Below, in pieces: positions 8,891 to 19,330 of a DNA stretch of 64,000 nt. The stretch comes from Kluyvera genomosp. 3 (GTDB taxonomy: Bacteria > Pseudomonadota > Gammaproteobacteria > Enterobacterales > Enterobacteriaceae). Under the pieces are notes generated by a model. It was not told the DNA's origin. It saw nothing but the letters and a program-made list of their open reading frames with translations, and did no database searches. The position numbers and the translations under genes are program-made. How positions within the stretch are numbered: position 1 is the first letter of the stretch; each line of letters starts with the position of its first letter. The stretch lies in assembly GCA_002211745.1 (NCBI GenBank), contig CP022114.1, positions 3,256,645-3,320,644 of the forward strand. Direction: 5' to 3'.

Positions 8891-10495
8891 ATGAAAAAAG
8901 TGGCCATAATCGGTATGGGACCTACCGGAATTTACACCCTTCATGCTCTGGTTGAACGCGGCACGCCGCTGGCGATACAGCTCTATGAGCAAGCCGAAGA
9001 GGCGGGCGTTGGTATGCCTTACAATAGCGACAATAACTCGAAACTGATGCTGGCAAATATTGCCAGTATTGAAATCCCACCGATTTATATCACCTATCTG
9101 ACCTGGCTACAGAACCAAAGCGACGCGTATCTGGCTCGTTTTGACATCGAACGAACGTCTTTGCACGAACGACAATTTTTACCCGCGTGATCCTGGGGAT
9201 TATTACCGCGATCGCTTTTTAGCCGTCCTGGGTAAAGCACGGCAAGCCGATTTTGACATACAGGTCCATGAATCCAGCGAAGTCACCGACCTGCGAGTGG
9301 ATGAACAGGGTGTGAGTCTGTGGATTAATCACGCGCCACAGCCGGTACAGGTTGATTTCGCCGCTATCGCCACCGGCCATCTGTGGCCGGAAGAGGATGG
9401 CTCCTCGCGAAAATTTTTCCCCAGCCCGTGGACCGGCCTGATGGATGCGCATATCCCTGACTGCCGGGTGGGTATCCTCGGCACATCGCTCAGCGCTATT
9501 GACGCGGCAGTCGCCGTCGTCTGCCAGTATGGGACGTTTATTACCGCACTTGACGGCACGATCCATTTTGAACGCCATCCCGACTGTAAAAACCTGAAAC
9601 TGACGTTAATGTCCCGTACGGGCGTTCTGCCGGAAGCAGACTTTTATTGCCCCTTCCCTACGAACCGTTGGAGATTGCCACCGAAGAAGCGATCGCACAG
9701 GTCATCGCACAGGGCCAAAACGGGTTACTGGATAGGATATTCTCGCTTATGGTGCAAGAGCTCCAGCTGGCCGCGCCAGGCTGGTGCCAGCAGATCGACC
9801 TGCGTCATCAGACCGCAGACACCTTCCCCGGTATCTGGTTTGCCGAGCGAAAAAAACACGATCCCTTCGACTGGGCAAAACTGAATCTGCTGGAGGTGGA
9901 ACGCAACAAGCAGGTACAGCATACGGTGCCGTGGCGCTACGCCCTGCTGCGGCTGCATGAGGCGATTGAAGAGATTGTTCCTCATCTTGACGACCGCGAC
10001 CGCACGCGCTTTAAACGTGGGCTGGCCCGTGTTTTTATCGATAATTACGCGGCGATCCCCTCTGAATCCATACGCCGACTGCTGGCGTTACACGAGGCTG
10101 GGCTTATCGACATTCTGGCGCTTGGTGCCGACTATGAGCGCCGCGATGAGCCTCACCGAACCGTGATTATCCATGATGGGCAGCGCAGCGAATTTGACGT
10201 GTTTATCGATGCTCGAGGGCAAAATGCATTGAAAAGCAAGGATATTCCCTTCCCTCAGTTACGACATCAGCTCCTGAGCTGCGGCGATGATATCCCGGAT
10301 ATCGGTGCCGACTATACGCTACTGGCACCCGAACGTGCCTGTGGGCGCATCGCTTTCGGCGGGCTCCCCTGGCTGATGCACGATCGTCCATTCACCCAAG
10401 GTTTGACCGCCAGCGCCGATATCGGCACCGCGATGGCACAAGCCTTAGAACGGACGGCTCGCGGGCGGCGGCGAAAATTGTGGCAGGAGGATTAA
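8891..10495 (+). CDS. FAD/NAD(P)-binding protein, frame interrupted
   Basis: The protein is about 535 residues, with an N-terminal dinucleotide-binding motif of the Rossmann type (VAIIGMGPTGIYTLHAL, residues 4-20). A second nucleotide-binding motif VGILGTSLSAIDAA lies near residue 195. It belongs to the FAD-NAD(P)-binding group (Pfam NAD_binding_9 type), whose substrates are mostly unknown. Three single-base losses break the frame: two close together near 9181 and 9197 (restoring FLPRVILGDYYRDRF) and one near 9650 (restoring FYCPLPYEPLEIA). ATG 8891 is preceded by AAGGGA. It lies just downstream of the Kbp-like gene and converges on the DoxX gene. An oxidoreductase role is inferred only from the fold. 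Confidence 0.75.
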
Positions 10496-10521
10496 GCCGC
10501 CACCGCCCGCGGGAGAGGCGA

Positions 10522-10955
10522 TTACTGCCAGGACGATTTATTGCCCAGCGCAAATTTCCCCGCGCCCAGAAAAGCAATCGCCAGCCCCGCGACAAAGAAA
10601 TAGACCAGGCTCTCAATCGCCCATGCCCCGGTTTTATCCAGCGCGGCGGTTTTATCGAGCCCACCATCAACCAGGCAACGGCCATGGTAAAGGCCAACAC
10701 TAATGCCGCCGGGCGCGTCAACACGCCAAGAATGAGCAGGATGGGGGCGACCACTTCACCTACCAACACGCCATAGGCGATAAAGCCCGGCAGACCTTTC
10801 GCCACCAGCATGGCGCTAATACCGTCAACACCGTCAAACAGCTTATGCAGCCCATGAAACAGCATCAGCCCACCCACCACCAGGCGCAGCAACAGCTTGC
10901 CAAAATCATCACACGATAGTGTGCGGTTTAGCGAATTTAATATGGTTGTCATCAT
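10522..10955 (-). CDS. DoxX-family membrane protein (one frame break)
   Basis: This is a small membrane protein of about 144 residues with four hydrophobic segments. The first contains RLVVGGLMLFHGLHKLFDG, the signature of the DoxX family (relatives include E. coli YqjF). Around 10665 the frame shifts by one base; reading on gives LDKTAALDKTGAWAIESLVYF and then FLGAGKFALGNKS to the TAA at 10522-10524. Two overlapping ATG codons (10955, 10952) are possible starts, with AGGAA upstream. It converges with the FAD gene and diverges from poxB. DoxX proteins are linked to redox and thiosulfate metabolism in some bacteria. The role here is unknown. Confidence 0.78.
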
Positions 10956-11063
10956 TTATATTTTTCCTGTTTTATCCCTGTGAACACTACGTTACTGCTT
11001 CTCATTTACAAAATATACCCGCTGAAAATAAGGGTATTTTCCCAGCGAAACGACAGGATTCAT

Positions 11064-11070
11064 CTAAACT
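11064..11070 (+). promoter_or_regulatory. Sigma-S-type -10 element of poxB
   Basis: CTAAACT lies 37 bp before the poxB ATG and matches the extended -10 (CTAtACT) favoured by RpoS. PoxB in E. coli is a stationary-phase, RpoS-dependent enzyme. No convincing -35 was identified, which is usual for RpoS promoters. Confidence 0.45.
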
Positions 11071-11106
11071 TGTAACCGGTATCACACTTCAGGAGATGGA
11101 AAACCA

Positions 11107-12824
11107 ATGAAACAAACCGTAGCCAACTATATTGCCAAAACGCTCGAACAGGCTGGCGTGAAAAGAATCTGGGGCGTCACGGGCGATTCGCTCAACGGCC
11201 TGAGCGATAGCCTTAACCGCATGGGCACCATTGCGTGGATGCCGACGCGACACGAAGAGGTTGCCGCCTTCGCGGCAGGCGCCGAAGCACAGCTAACCGG
11301 CGAACTCGCGGTCTGTGCCGGGTCGTGTGGGCCGGGAAACCTGCACCTCATCAACGGTCTTTTTGATTGTCACCGTAATCACGTGCCTGTCCTCGCCATT
11401 GCGGCGCATATTCCGTCGAGTGAAATCGGTAGCGGCTACTTTCAGGAGACGCATCCGCAGGAGCTGTTCCGTGAATGCAGCCACTACTGTGAACTGGTCT
11501 CCACCCCGAGCAGATCCCGCAAGTGCTGGCCATTGCAATGCGTAAAGCGGTGCTTAACCGCGGCGTATCGGTGGTGGTATTGCCGGGCGACGTGGCGCTG
11601 AAGGCCGCGCCGGAAAGCGCCAGCAGCCACTGGTATCCGGCCCCGCACCCAATAGTCACGCCGCCGCAAAGCGAGCTGGAAAAGCTGGCCGACATGCTGA
11701 AATCCTCACGCAACATCACCCTGCTGTGCGGCAGCGGCTGCGCCGGGGCGCATGACGAACTGACCGCGTTTGCTGAAAAGCTTAAATCCCCCATCGTCCA
11801 CGCACTGCGCGGTAAAGAGCACGTCGAGTACGACAACCCGTACGATGTCGGCATGACCGGGCTCATTGGCTTCTCCTCCGGTTTTCACGCCATGATGAAC
11901 GCCGATACGCTGATTCTGCTGGGCACCCAGTTCCCGTATCGCCCGTTCTACCCCAGCGAAAGCACTATCATTCAGATAGATATCAACCCCGCCAGTATTG
12001 GCGCGCACAGTAAAGTTGATATGGCGCTGGTTGGTGATGTCAAAGCCACGTTGTCCGCGCTGCTGCCGCTACTGGAAGAGAAAAGCGATCGCCGTTTTCT
12101 CGACAAAGCGCTGGAACACTATCGCGACGCGCGTAAGGGGCTGGACGATCTGGCCAAACCCAGCGACAAAGTCATTCACCCACAGTATCTGGCGCAGCAG
12201 ATTAGCCGCTTTGCTGACGACGACGCCATCTTCACCTGCGACGTCGGCACGCCAACGGTGTGGGCCGCCCGCTACCTACAGATGAACGGTAAGCGCCGCC
12301 TGCTCGGTTCCTTCAACCACGGCTCAATGGCCAACGCCATGCCGCAGGCGCTGGGCGCGCAGGCGACAGAACCAGGACGTCAGGTTGTCGCGATGTGCGG
12401 CGATGGCGGCTTTAGCATGCTGATGGGCGATTTCCTGTCGGTGGTGCAGATGAAGCTACCGGTCAAAATCGTGGTCTTTAATAACAGCGTGTTGGGCTTT
12501 GTGGCGATGGAGATGAAGGCCGGAGGTTACCTGACCGATGGCACCGAACTGCACGACACCAACTTCGCGCGTATTGCCGAGGCCTGCGGGATCACCGGCA
12601 TTCGCGTCGAGAAAGCCGCTGACGTCGATGACGCCTTACAACGCGCCTTCAGTATCGACGGCCCGGTACTGGTCGACGTGGTCGTGGCCAAAGAGGAGCT
12701 GGCGATTCCGCCACAGGTTAAACTCGAGCAGGCCAAAGGTTTCAGCCTGTATATGCTGCGCGCCATCATCAGCGGTCGTGGCGATGAAGTGATCGAACTG
12801 GCGAAAACCAACTGGCTCAGGTAA
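11107..12824 (+). CDS. poxB: Pyruvate dehydrogenase (quinone) PoxB, one frame break
   Basis: PoxB is a peripheral membrane, thiamine-diphosphate and FAD enzyme that oxidises pyruvate to acetate and CO2, passing electrons to ubiquinone. The length is about 572 residues and the match to E. coli PoxB is close throughout. The N-terminal domain has the ThDP glutamate in [12 protein letters not shown]. The C-terminal domain shows the ThDP motif [12 protein letters not shown]...NN near residues 433-460, and the lipid-binding tail ends in NWLR. One C is missing near 11506 in CACCCCGAG; restoring it gives [22 protein letters not shown] precedes ATG 11107. ltaE follows 38 bp downstream, as in E. coli. 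Confidence 0.96.
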
Positions 12825-12862
12825 AAATGGTGGCATTCTTCCGAGTTTAAAAAGGAAATGCC

Positions 12863-13863
12863 GTGATTGATTTACGCAGTGATACCGTAACCCGCCCGAC
12901 GCGCGCCATGCTCGAAACGATGATGGCCGCGCCGGTCGGTGATGACGTCTATGGTGACGATCCTACCGTTAACGCCCTTCAGCAGTACGCTGCCGAACTG
13001 GCGGGCAAAGAGGCAGCCCTGTTCCTGCCTACCGGCACCCAGGCCAACCTGGTGGCGCTGCTGAGCCACTGCGAACGCGGCGAGGAGTACATCGTCGGCC
13101 AGGGCGCACATAATTATCTGTATGAAGCTGGCGGCGCGGCGGTGCTGGGCAGCATTCAGCCGCAGCCGATTGACGCTGCCAGCGACGGCACGCTGCCGCT
13201 GGATAAAGTGGCGGCAAAAATTAAAGCCGACGATATCCACTTCGCGCGCACCAAACTTCTGAGCATTGAAAATACCCACAACGGCAAGGTACTGCCGCGC
13301 GAGTATCTTAAATCGGCTTGGGAATTTACCCGCGAACGCGGCCTGGCGCTGCATGTCGACGGGGCGCGTATCTTCAACGCGCTGGTTAGCTACAGCTGTG
13401 AGCTAAAAGATATCGCCCAATACTGCGACTCGTTCACCATCTGCCTGTCCAAAGGGCTGGGCACGCCGGTCGGCTCGCTGCTGGTCGGGAATCATGACTA
13501 CATCAAACGCGCCAACCGCTGGCGGAAGATGACCGGCGGCGGTATGCGCCAGGCCGGTATTCTGGCGGCGGCAGGGCTGTATGCGCTGCAAAACAACGTC
13601 GCGCGTCTGCAGGACGATCATGACAATGCCGCCTGGCTTGCCGCTGCGCTAAGTGAGATTGGCGCCGACGTCATGCGTCACGACACCAATATGTTATTCG
13701 TCCGCGTGGGCGAAGAAAATGCTGCCGCGCTGGGGAGTTTATGCAGGCGCGCGGCGTGCTGATCAACGCCTCGCCCATCGTGCGGCTGGTCACGCATCTG
13801 GACGTCAATCGTGAGCAACTCACGGAAGTGGTTGCCCACTGGAAAGCCTTTTTAGCGCGATAA
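12863..13863 (+). CDS. ltaE: Low-specificity L-threonine aldolase LtaE, one frame break
   Basis: LtaE is a pyridoxal-phosphate enzyme cleaving L-threonine and L-allo-threonine to glycine and acetaldehyde. It starts at a GTG (12863) after AAAGGAAATGCC and gives 333 residues, as in E. coli. The aldolase signature appears in RSDTVTRPT at the N-terminus, HVDGARIFNA near 170, and the PLP lysine in SKGLGTPVGS near 197. One G is missing near 13733 (CTGGGGAGTTT), after which EFMQARGVLINASP continues to TAA 13861-13863. Restoring that base makes the length an exact multiple of three. It probably shares a transcript with poxB and ybjT. Confidence 0.95.
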
Positions 13864-13873
13864 GGAGTTCGGC

Positions 13874-15309
13874 GTGTCACAGACTATTTTGGTTTTTGGG
13901 CCAGTGGCTATATTGGCCAGCATCTGGTCACTGAATTAAGCCTGCGCGGCTATACCGTCCGGGCGGTGGCACGTCGTATTGAACGACTCCAGAAGCTACA
14001 GCTTGCCGGGGTAACTTGCTATTCCGTTGACCTGGAAAAAAACGGCGATATTGCCCGGCTGTTGAGCGGCGTGGATACCGTTTACTACCTCGTTCACGGC
14101 ATGGGTGAAAGTCAGGATTTTATCCGCCATGAACGTCGGGTGGCGGAAAACGTCCGCGACGCGCTGCGGATTACCCCCGTTAAGCAGGTGATTTTCCTCA
14201 GCTCGCTACAAGCGCCAGAACACCAGCAGTCGCCGCACCTGCGCGCCCGGCAGCTTACCGGTAATATTCTGCGCGACGCGGGCGTGCCGGTCAGCGAGCT
14301 GCGCGCCGGGATTATCGTTGGCGCGGGCTCCGCCGCCTTCGAAGTGATGCGCGATATGGTCTACAACCTGCCGGTGCTGACGCCGCCGCGCTGGGTCCGT
14401 TCGCGCACCACGCCGATTGCGCTGGAGAATCTGCTGGTTTACCTGGTCGAACTGCTTAACCACCCGTCCGCAGAACACCGCGTGTTTGAAGCCGCCGGCC
14501 GGAAGAGCTGACCTATCAGCAGCAGTTCGAACATTTTATGGCGGTCAGCGGTCGTCATCGGCCGCTGATTCCCATCCCCTTCCCACAAGCTGGATCTCGG
14601 TCTGGTTTCTGAACGTGATCACCTCCGTACCGCCGACAATCGCCAAAGCGCTGATCCAGGGATTAAAACACGATCTGCTGGCCGACGATCGCGCGCTGCG
14701 CACGCTGATCCCGCAAACCTTAGTCCCCTTCGATGAAGCGGTACGCCGCACACTGGAGGAAGAGAAAAAACTGGCCAACTCCAGCGACTGGGGCTACGAC
14801 GCGCAGGCCTTCGCCCGCTGGCGTCCGGAGTACGGCTTCTTTGCCAAGCAGGCAGGCTTCACCGTCAGCACTCAGGCAAGCCTGTCGGCGCTGTGGGAAG
14901 TGGTTAACCGTCTCGGCGGCAAAGAGGGCTATTTCTTTGGCAATGTGCTGTGGAAAACCCGCGCGGCGATGGATCTACTGGTCGGGCACCGGCTCGCCAA
15001 AGGCCGCCCGCGCACCCACTGCTCCAGCCCGGCGACATGGTCGACAGCTGGAAGGTGATTATCGTCGAACCGGAAAAAGCGCTGACGCTGCTGTTTGGCA
15101 TGAAAGCGCCGGGGCTCGGGCGTCTTAGCTTTACGCTGGTCGACAAAGGCACTCATCGCGAACTTGACGTGCGCGCCTGGTGGCATCCGCACGGTATGCC
15201 AGGATTAATCTACTGGCTGTTGATGATTCCAGCACATCTGTTCATCTTTCGCGGAATGGCGCGGCGCATTGCCCGTCTGGCAGAAGAAGTCACAGGAAAA
15301 AGTGCGTAA
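13874..15309 (+). CDS. ybjT: NAD(P)-binding, DUF2867-containing protein YbjT, frame interrupted
   Basis: The product matches E. coli YbjT over about 479 residues: an N-terminal atypical SDR/NmrA-like Rossmann domain followed by a DUF2867 domain. The GTG at 13874 opens SQTILVFG, and restoring one G near 13901 gives the nucleotide motif [10 protein letters not shown]. Three further single-base losses fall near 14502, 14578 and 15020, each inside a C run. The later blocks [34 protein letters not shown] and [17 protein letters not shown] are well conserved. No enzymatic activity is established. It begins 10 bp after ltaE with GGAG between, so they are probably co-transcribed. Confidence 0.9.
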
Positions 15310-15399
15310 TAACCCTTTTTCGTCTTAGTTTCCCATTGCATACAAGTGAAATAAACGGAAGAATGCGCACGAAACTCTTTTTTAACACTGTGGATGATT

Positions 15400-16412
15400 A
15401 TGAAGGTACTGGTCACCGGCGCCACGAGCGGATTAGGCAGAAACGCAGTTGAGTATCTGCGCCGCAAGGGCATTAGCGTCAGAGCGAGCGGTCGCAATGA
15501 AGCGATGGGCAAACTGCTGGAAAAAATGGGTGCCGAGTTCGTCCATGCCGACCTGACCGAACTGGTCTCCTCTCAGGCCAAAGTGATGCTGGCCGGCGTT
15601 GACACCCTGTGGCACTGCTCCAGCTTTACTTCACCGTGGGGCACCCAGGCCGCCTTCGACCTTGCCAACGTCCGTGCCACCCGCCGCCTCGGCGAATGGG
15701 CCGTCGCCTGGGGGTGCGCAACTTTATCCATATTTCTTCGCCGTCACTCTACTTTGACTATCACCACCATCGGGATATCAAGGAAGATTTCCGCCCGCAC
15801 CGTTTTGCCAACGAGTTCGCCCGCAGTAAAGCCGCCAGCGAAGAGGTGATCCAGCTGCTGGCGCAGGCCAACCCGAACACGCGCTTTACTATTCTGCGCC
15901 CACAGAGCGTGTTTGGCCCGCACGATAAGGTGTTTATCCCGCGCCTCGCGCAGATGATGCACCATTACGGCAGCGTGCTGCTGCCGCGCGGCGGCCACGC
16001 GATGGTTGACATGACCTACTACGAAAACGCCGCCCACGCTATGTGGCTCGCCAGCCAACCGCGCTGTGACGGTCTGCCTTCCGGCCGCGCTTACAACATC
16101 ACCAACGGCGAGCCGCGCACGCTGCGAAGCATCGTTGAGCGGCTAATCGACGAGCTGGACATTGCTTGCCGCATTCGTTCCGTGCCTTATCCGATGCTGG
16201 ATATGATTGCGCGCAGCATGGAACGCTTTGGCGATAAAAAAGCCAAAGAGCCGTCGCTGACCCACTACGGCGTGTCAAAGCTGAACTTCGACTTTACGCT
16301 GGATATCAGCCGCGCCCGCGAAGAGCTGGGCTACGAGCCGATTGTGTCGCTGGACGACGGCATCGTGCGTACCGCCGCCTGGCTGGAAGATCACGGCAAG
16401 CTGCATCGCTAG
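15400..16412 (+). CDS. ybjS: NAD-dependent epimerase/dehydratase family protein YbjS, one frame break
   Basis: This extended SDR protein of about 337 residues matches E. coli YbjS. The dinucleotide motif [16 protein letters not shown] is at residues 4-19. The catalytic region has [16 protein letters not shown] and the Tyr/Lys area near 150 ([11 protein letters not shown]). The C-terminal [17 protein letters not shown] is conserved. One G is missing near 15713 (TGGGGGTGCG), where AWG continues as [12 protein letters not shown] 15400 gives the MKVLVTG start; an in-frame ATG at 15394 is an alternative. The substrate is unknown. The stop lies 3 bp from the convergent amiD stop. Confidence 0.92.
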
Positions 16413-16415
16413 GGC

Positions 16416-17250
16416 TTAGCCCTGGCCATATTTCTCCAGCAACGCCTCGGCAATCGCCAGACTCTCCATATCCGCGACGCCGTCATAGCGCGCCGGGCGG
16501 AAGTGCATCTGGAAGGCCGCAATCACCCGCATCTGCTGGAGCCGCGTCATATTCGGTTTGACCTCATAGCCATAGCGCGCCAGCAAATCCAGCAGGGTAT
16601 ACGAGGCAATCGGCGCATTCGGCGAGCGACCGTTCAGATAGAAGGTCACGCGGCTGGCATCCGGCCACGCGCCGATACCCTGCTGCGCCAGCGATTGCCA
16701 TGGGAATAACGGACCGGGATCGTCCTTACGCTGCGGCGCGATATCCGAATGCGCGACCACGTTTTGCGGTTCGATGTTGTAGCGTTTGATAATGTCCTTC
16801 GCCAACGGCACCAGCGCCTGGATTTGCGCCGGTTCAAACGGCGTGAAGAACTTCGTCCCTCCGACTTCTGCCAGCCACGGTTTTCCAGCTCAATACCGAT
16901 AGAGGTATCGTTAATACGGGTTGCCCGCGCCAGAAACTCGCGCCTGCATGCCAGGCCAGCTCGGACTCCGGCACCAGCTGCCAGATTCGCGGCTTGCCGC
17001 GTACCAGCGGCGGCACGGCGGGAATGAGATAATGGACGCTGACATCCTTGCCGGTCAGCGCCGTGAGCGAGACGTCAAAATCGTCCGCCGTGTAGTGGAT
17101 GACCAGCATTTTAATGCGCGATATGCCGCCGGGCCGAACGGCTGGTATCGAGTACATAGTCAGGTTTCTCGATAACCGCTTTTTTCTCTTCTTTACTCGC
17201 ACACCCGCCAGCAGCACCGCCAGCATCACGATCGTCAGAAAACGTTTCAT
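16416..17250 (-). CDS. amiD: N-acetylmuramoyl-L-alanine amidase AmiD (lipoprotein), frame interrupted
   Basis: AmiD is an outer-membrane, zinc-dependent amidase that cleaves the bond between MurNAc and L-alanine in peptidoglycan and anhydro-muropeptides. The protein matches E. coli AmiD, with about 277 residues. The N-terminal signal [16 protein letters not shown] leads to a lipobox whose Cys (LAGC) is recovered when one G near 17205 is restored. Zinc ligands lie in [10 protein letters not shown] and [19 protein letters not shown]. Five single-base losses were resolved: lipobox, two in the linker near 17130, and one each near 16930 and 16855. The start overlaps the ybjQ stop by four bases (ATGA), so the pair is translationally coupled. 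Confidence 0.9.
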
Positions 17251-17567
17251 CTGCGCGTTTTGACCGCCGTACCGCTCACGCTGACCATCAGCATACTGCT
17301 GTCTTTACCCACGGTTTCATAATCAATATCAATGCCACAACCGCGTCGGCACCCAGCGCCGCGGCCTGCTCGCCCAACTCTTTAAAAGCAATTTCGCGCG
17401 CTTTGCGCAGCTCTTTTTCGTATGCCCCGAGCGACCGCCGACGATGTCGCGGATACCGGCGAAGAAATCGCGGAAAATGTTGGCGCCTAAAATCGCCTCT
17501 CCGGTGACCACGCCGCAGTATTCGACGATCGTTTGCCCTTCAAGGGTGGGGTAGTTGAAAATTGCAT
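17247..17567 (-). CDS. ybjQ: YbjQ family protein (UPF0145), frame interrupted
   Basis: The protein has about 107 residues and matches E. coli YbjQ, a UPF0145 protein of unknown function that forms pentamers in solved relatives. The ATG at 17567 follows AAGGAG by six bases and opens MQFSTTPTLEG once one C near 17548 is restored. The core [34 protein letters not shown] is unmistakable. Two more single-base losses occur near 17418 (to give [10 protein letters not shown]) and 17330 (to give [12 protein letters not shown]). The C-terminus [10 protein letters not shown] ends at a TGA that overlaps the amiD start. Confidence 0.9.
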
Positions 17568-17759
17568 GGACAGCTCCTTCTTTAACGTTCAATGCCTTAG
17601 CTCTCAGCGCTAAACGCATTATCGGACCGATACGCTATGCTTGAAAAGGGATTACTTCATTATCGTATACGTAAATCGCGCCCGCTGCATGGCGGCGGTT
17701 GATACGCCCGTCGACGGCGTAGAAGCGACTAATGTTGAGACAGCTAACAAGGAATTACT

Positions 17760-18275
17760 ATGCGTTACACCAACCTTGCACTTATTCTTCCCGCCGCGCT
17801 GCTGCTGAGCGCCTGCACCACCGTAACACCAGCCTACAAAGATACCGGCACGCGCGTCGGGCAATGTGTAGAAGGCGGCCCGGATACCGTGGCACAAAAA
17901 TTTTACGACGACCAGATCCAGCGCCGGACCAGCGATATTAACGCCCTGCGCCCTTACCTCAGCGACGGCCTGGCCAAACTGCTGAACGAGAGCAGCCAGG
18001 ATGCCAGCAAACGTTCGCTGATGCAGTCCGGCCTGTTCTCCAGCAGCGCCACGGCGCCTGATTCGGCAAGCGTGGCTAGCGCCTCGACTATCCCGAATAC
18101 CGATGCCCGCAATATTCCGCTGCGCGTCGATTTAAAACAGGGAACCCAGAGCTGGAAAGATGAAGTGCTGATGATTCGGGAAGGTCAGTGCTGGGCGGTG
18201 GACGATGTGCGCTACCTTGGCAACAACAGCCATGCGCCAGCCGGTACGTTGCGTCAATCTCTCGAGAAACGTTAA
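17760..18275 (+). CDS. ybjP: Lipoprotein YbjP (DUF3828)
   Basis: The frame is intact, 171 residues long, like E. coli YbjP. The lipoprotein signal MRYTNLALILPAALLLSACTT has the lipobox LSAC with Cys at residue 19 and Thr next, so an outer-membrane lipoprotein is likely. A central Ser/Ala-rich stretch (residues 97-115) looks like a linker. The C-terminal part EVLMIREGQCWAVDDVRYLG is the conserved DUF3828 core. Function is unknown. It diverges from ybjQ and sits upstream of the art genes on the same strand, but a stem-loop and more than 300 bp separate them. Confidence 0.92.
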   Translation: MRYTNLALILPAALLLSACTTVTPAYKDTGTRVGQCVEGGPDTVAQKFYDDQIQRRTSDINALRPYLSDGLAKLLNESSQDASKRSLMQSGLFSSSATAPDSASVASASTIPNTDARNIPLRVDLKQGTQSWKDEVLMIREGQCWAVDDVRYLGNNSHAPAGTLRQSLEKR

Positions 18276-18315
18276 TAAAGTGTAAACAAATCCTGCTAAA
18301 TCGCTTATCCCGGCA

Positions 18316-18350
18316 AAATGTCTGGCATTCCTCCAGGAATGCCGACATTT
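18316..18350 (+). terminator. Stem-loop after ybjP
   Basis: Arms AAATGTCTGGCATTCCT and AGGAATGCCGACATTT pair over 16 bp with one bulged T around a CC loop. The following sequence ATACCC is not a T-run, so termination may be weak in this direction. It lies 41 bp after the ybjP stop. Confidence 0.6.
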
Positions 18351-18431
18351 ATACCCCTCGCCCACCCGACCGTTATTTTGTGCTAACTTTAAAAGAAAAG
18401 TTGGTTTATATTTAAGTTTTAACGCACAAAT

Positions 18432-18449
18432 ATTGCATAACTATTCTGT
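18432..18449. promoter_or_regulatory. Candidate ARG box (ArgR) upstream of artP
   Basis: The core TGCATAACTATTCT matches the ARG consensus TGAAT-N4-ATTCA at 8 of 10 fixed positions. A weaker half-match lies three bases upstream, the usual spacing of paired ARG boxes. It is about 140 bp before artP. Weaker than the artJ site. Confidence 0.4.
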
Positions 18450-18585
18450 CAAAGGTACTATTTGCGGCCTCAATTGCTGATAATTCCTCTATGGCTGATG
18501 CCTTCAGCGGGGAAATAGAAGAGCGGCAGCAGAGTAAGCACCTGGCGTTTCCAGGGCGAGAACAACTCTTTCGTGACGGGTATCA

Positions 18586-19313
18586 ATGAGCATTAAATTA
18601 GACGGCATTAACTGCTTTTATGGCGCGCATCAGGCGCTGTTCGACATCACGCTACAGTGCCCGGAGGGCGAAACGCTGGTACTGCTTGGCCCTAGCGGCG
18701 CGGGCAAAAGCTCACTGCTGCGCGTGCTGAATCTGCTGGAGATGCCGAAATCCGGTACCCTGGCGATTGCGGGTAACCATTTCGATTTTGCTAAAACCCC
18801 GTCAGATAAGGCGATTCGCGAACTGCGTCAAAACGTAGGGATGGTCTTCCAGCAGTACAACCTGTGGCCGCACCTGACGGTGGTACAGAACCTGATTGAA
18901 GCGCCGTGCCGCGTGCTCGGCTTAAGCAAAGACAGCGCGATGGCCCGCGCCGAAAAACTGCTCGAGCGTTTACGCCTCAAGCCGTTCAGCGACCGTTACC
19001 CCTGCACCTCTCCGGCGGCCAGCAGCAGCGCGTGGCGATTGCCCGTGCGCTGATGATGGAGCCGCAGGTGCTGCTGTTTGATGAACCGACCGCGGCGCTC
19101 GACCCGGAAATTACCGCCCAGATCGTCAGCATCATTCATGAACTGGCGGAAACCAACATTACCCAGGTGATCGTCACCCACGAAGTGGAAGTGGCGCGTA
19201 AAACGGCCAGCCGCGTGGTGTACATGGAAAACGGTTATATCGTCGAACAAGGCGATGCAAGCTGCTTTAACAGCCCACAGACTGATGCATTTAGAAGTTA
19301 TCTTTCTCACTGA
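18586..19313 (+). CDS. artP: Arginine ABC transporter ATP-binding protein ArtP, one frame break
   Basis: ArtP is the cytoplasmic ATPase of the arginine importer ArtPQM with ArtI/ArtJ. It has 242 residues as in E. coli. Walker A is GPSGAGKSS (residues 36-44), the Q-loop lies in [11 protein letters not shown], the signature is [15 protein letters not shown], and Walker B is [12 protein letters not shown] with the H-loop in IVTHE. One C is missing near 19001 in TACCCCTGCACC; restoring it gives [13 protein letters not shown]. Start ATG 18586 yields [13 protein letters not shown]. It leads a same-strand cluster artP-artI-artQ-artM with short gaps. Confidence 0.96.
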
Positions 19314-19330
19314 GATTCAGGACAATGACG

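Larger units (their letters stand above)
18276..18585. other. Intergenic region ybjP-artP
   Basis: This 310-bp region holds no gene I can support. It contains the ybjP stem-loop (18316-18350), an AT-rich tract (18375-18450) suited to a promoter, and a candidate ARG box at 18432-18449. Confidence 0.6.
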
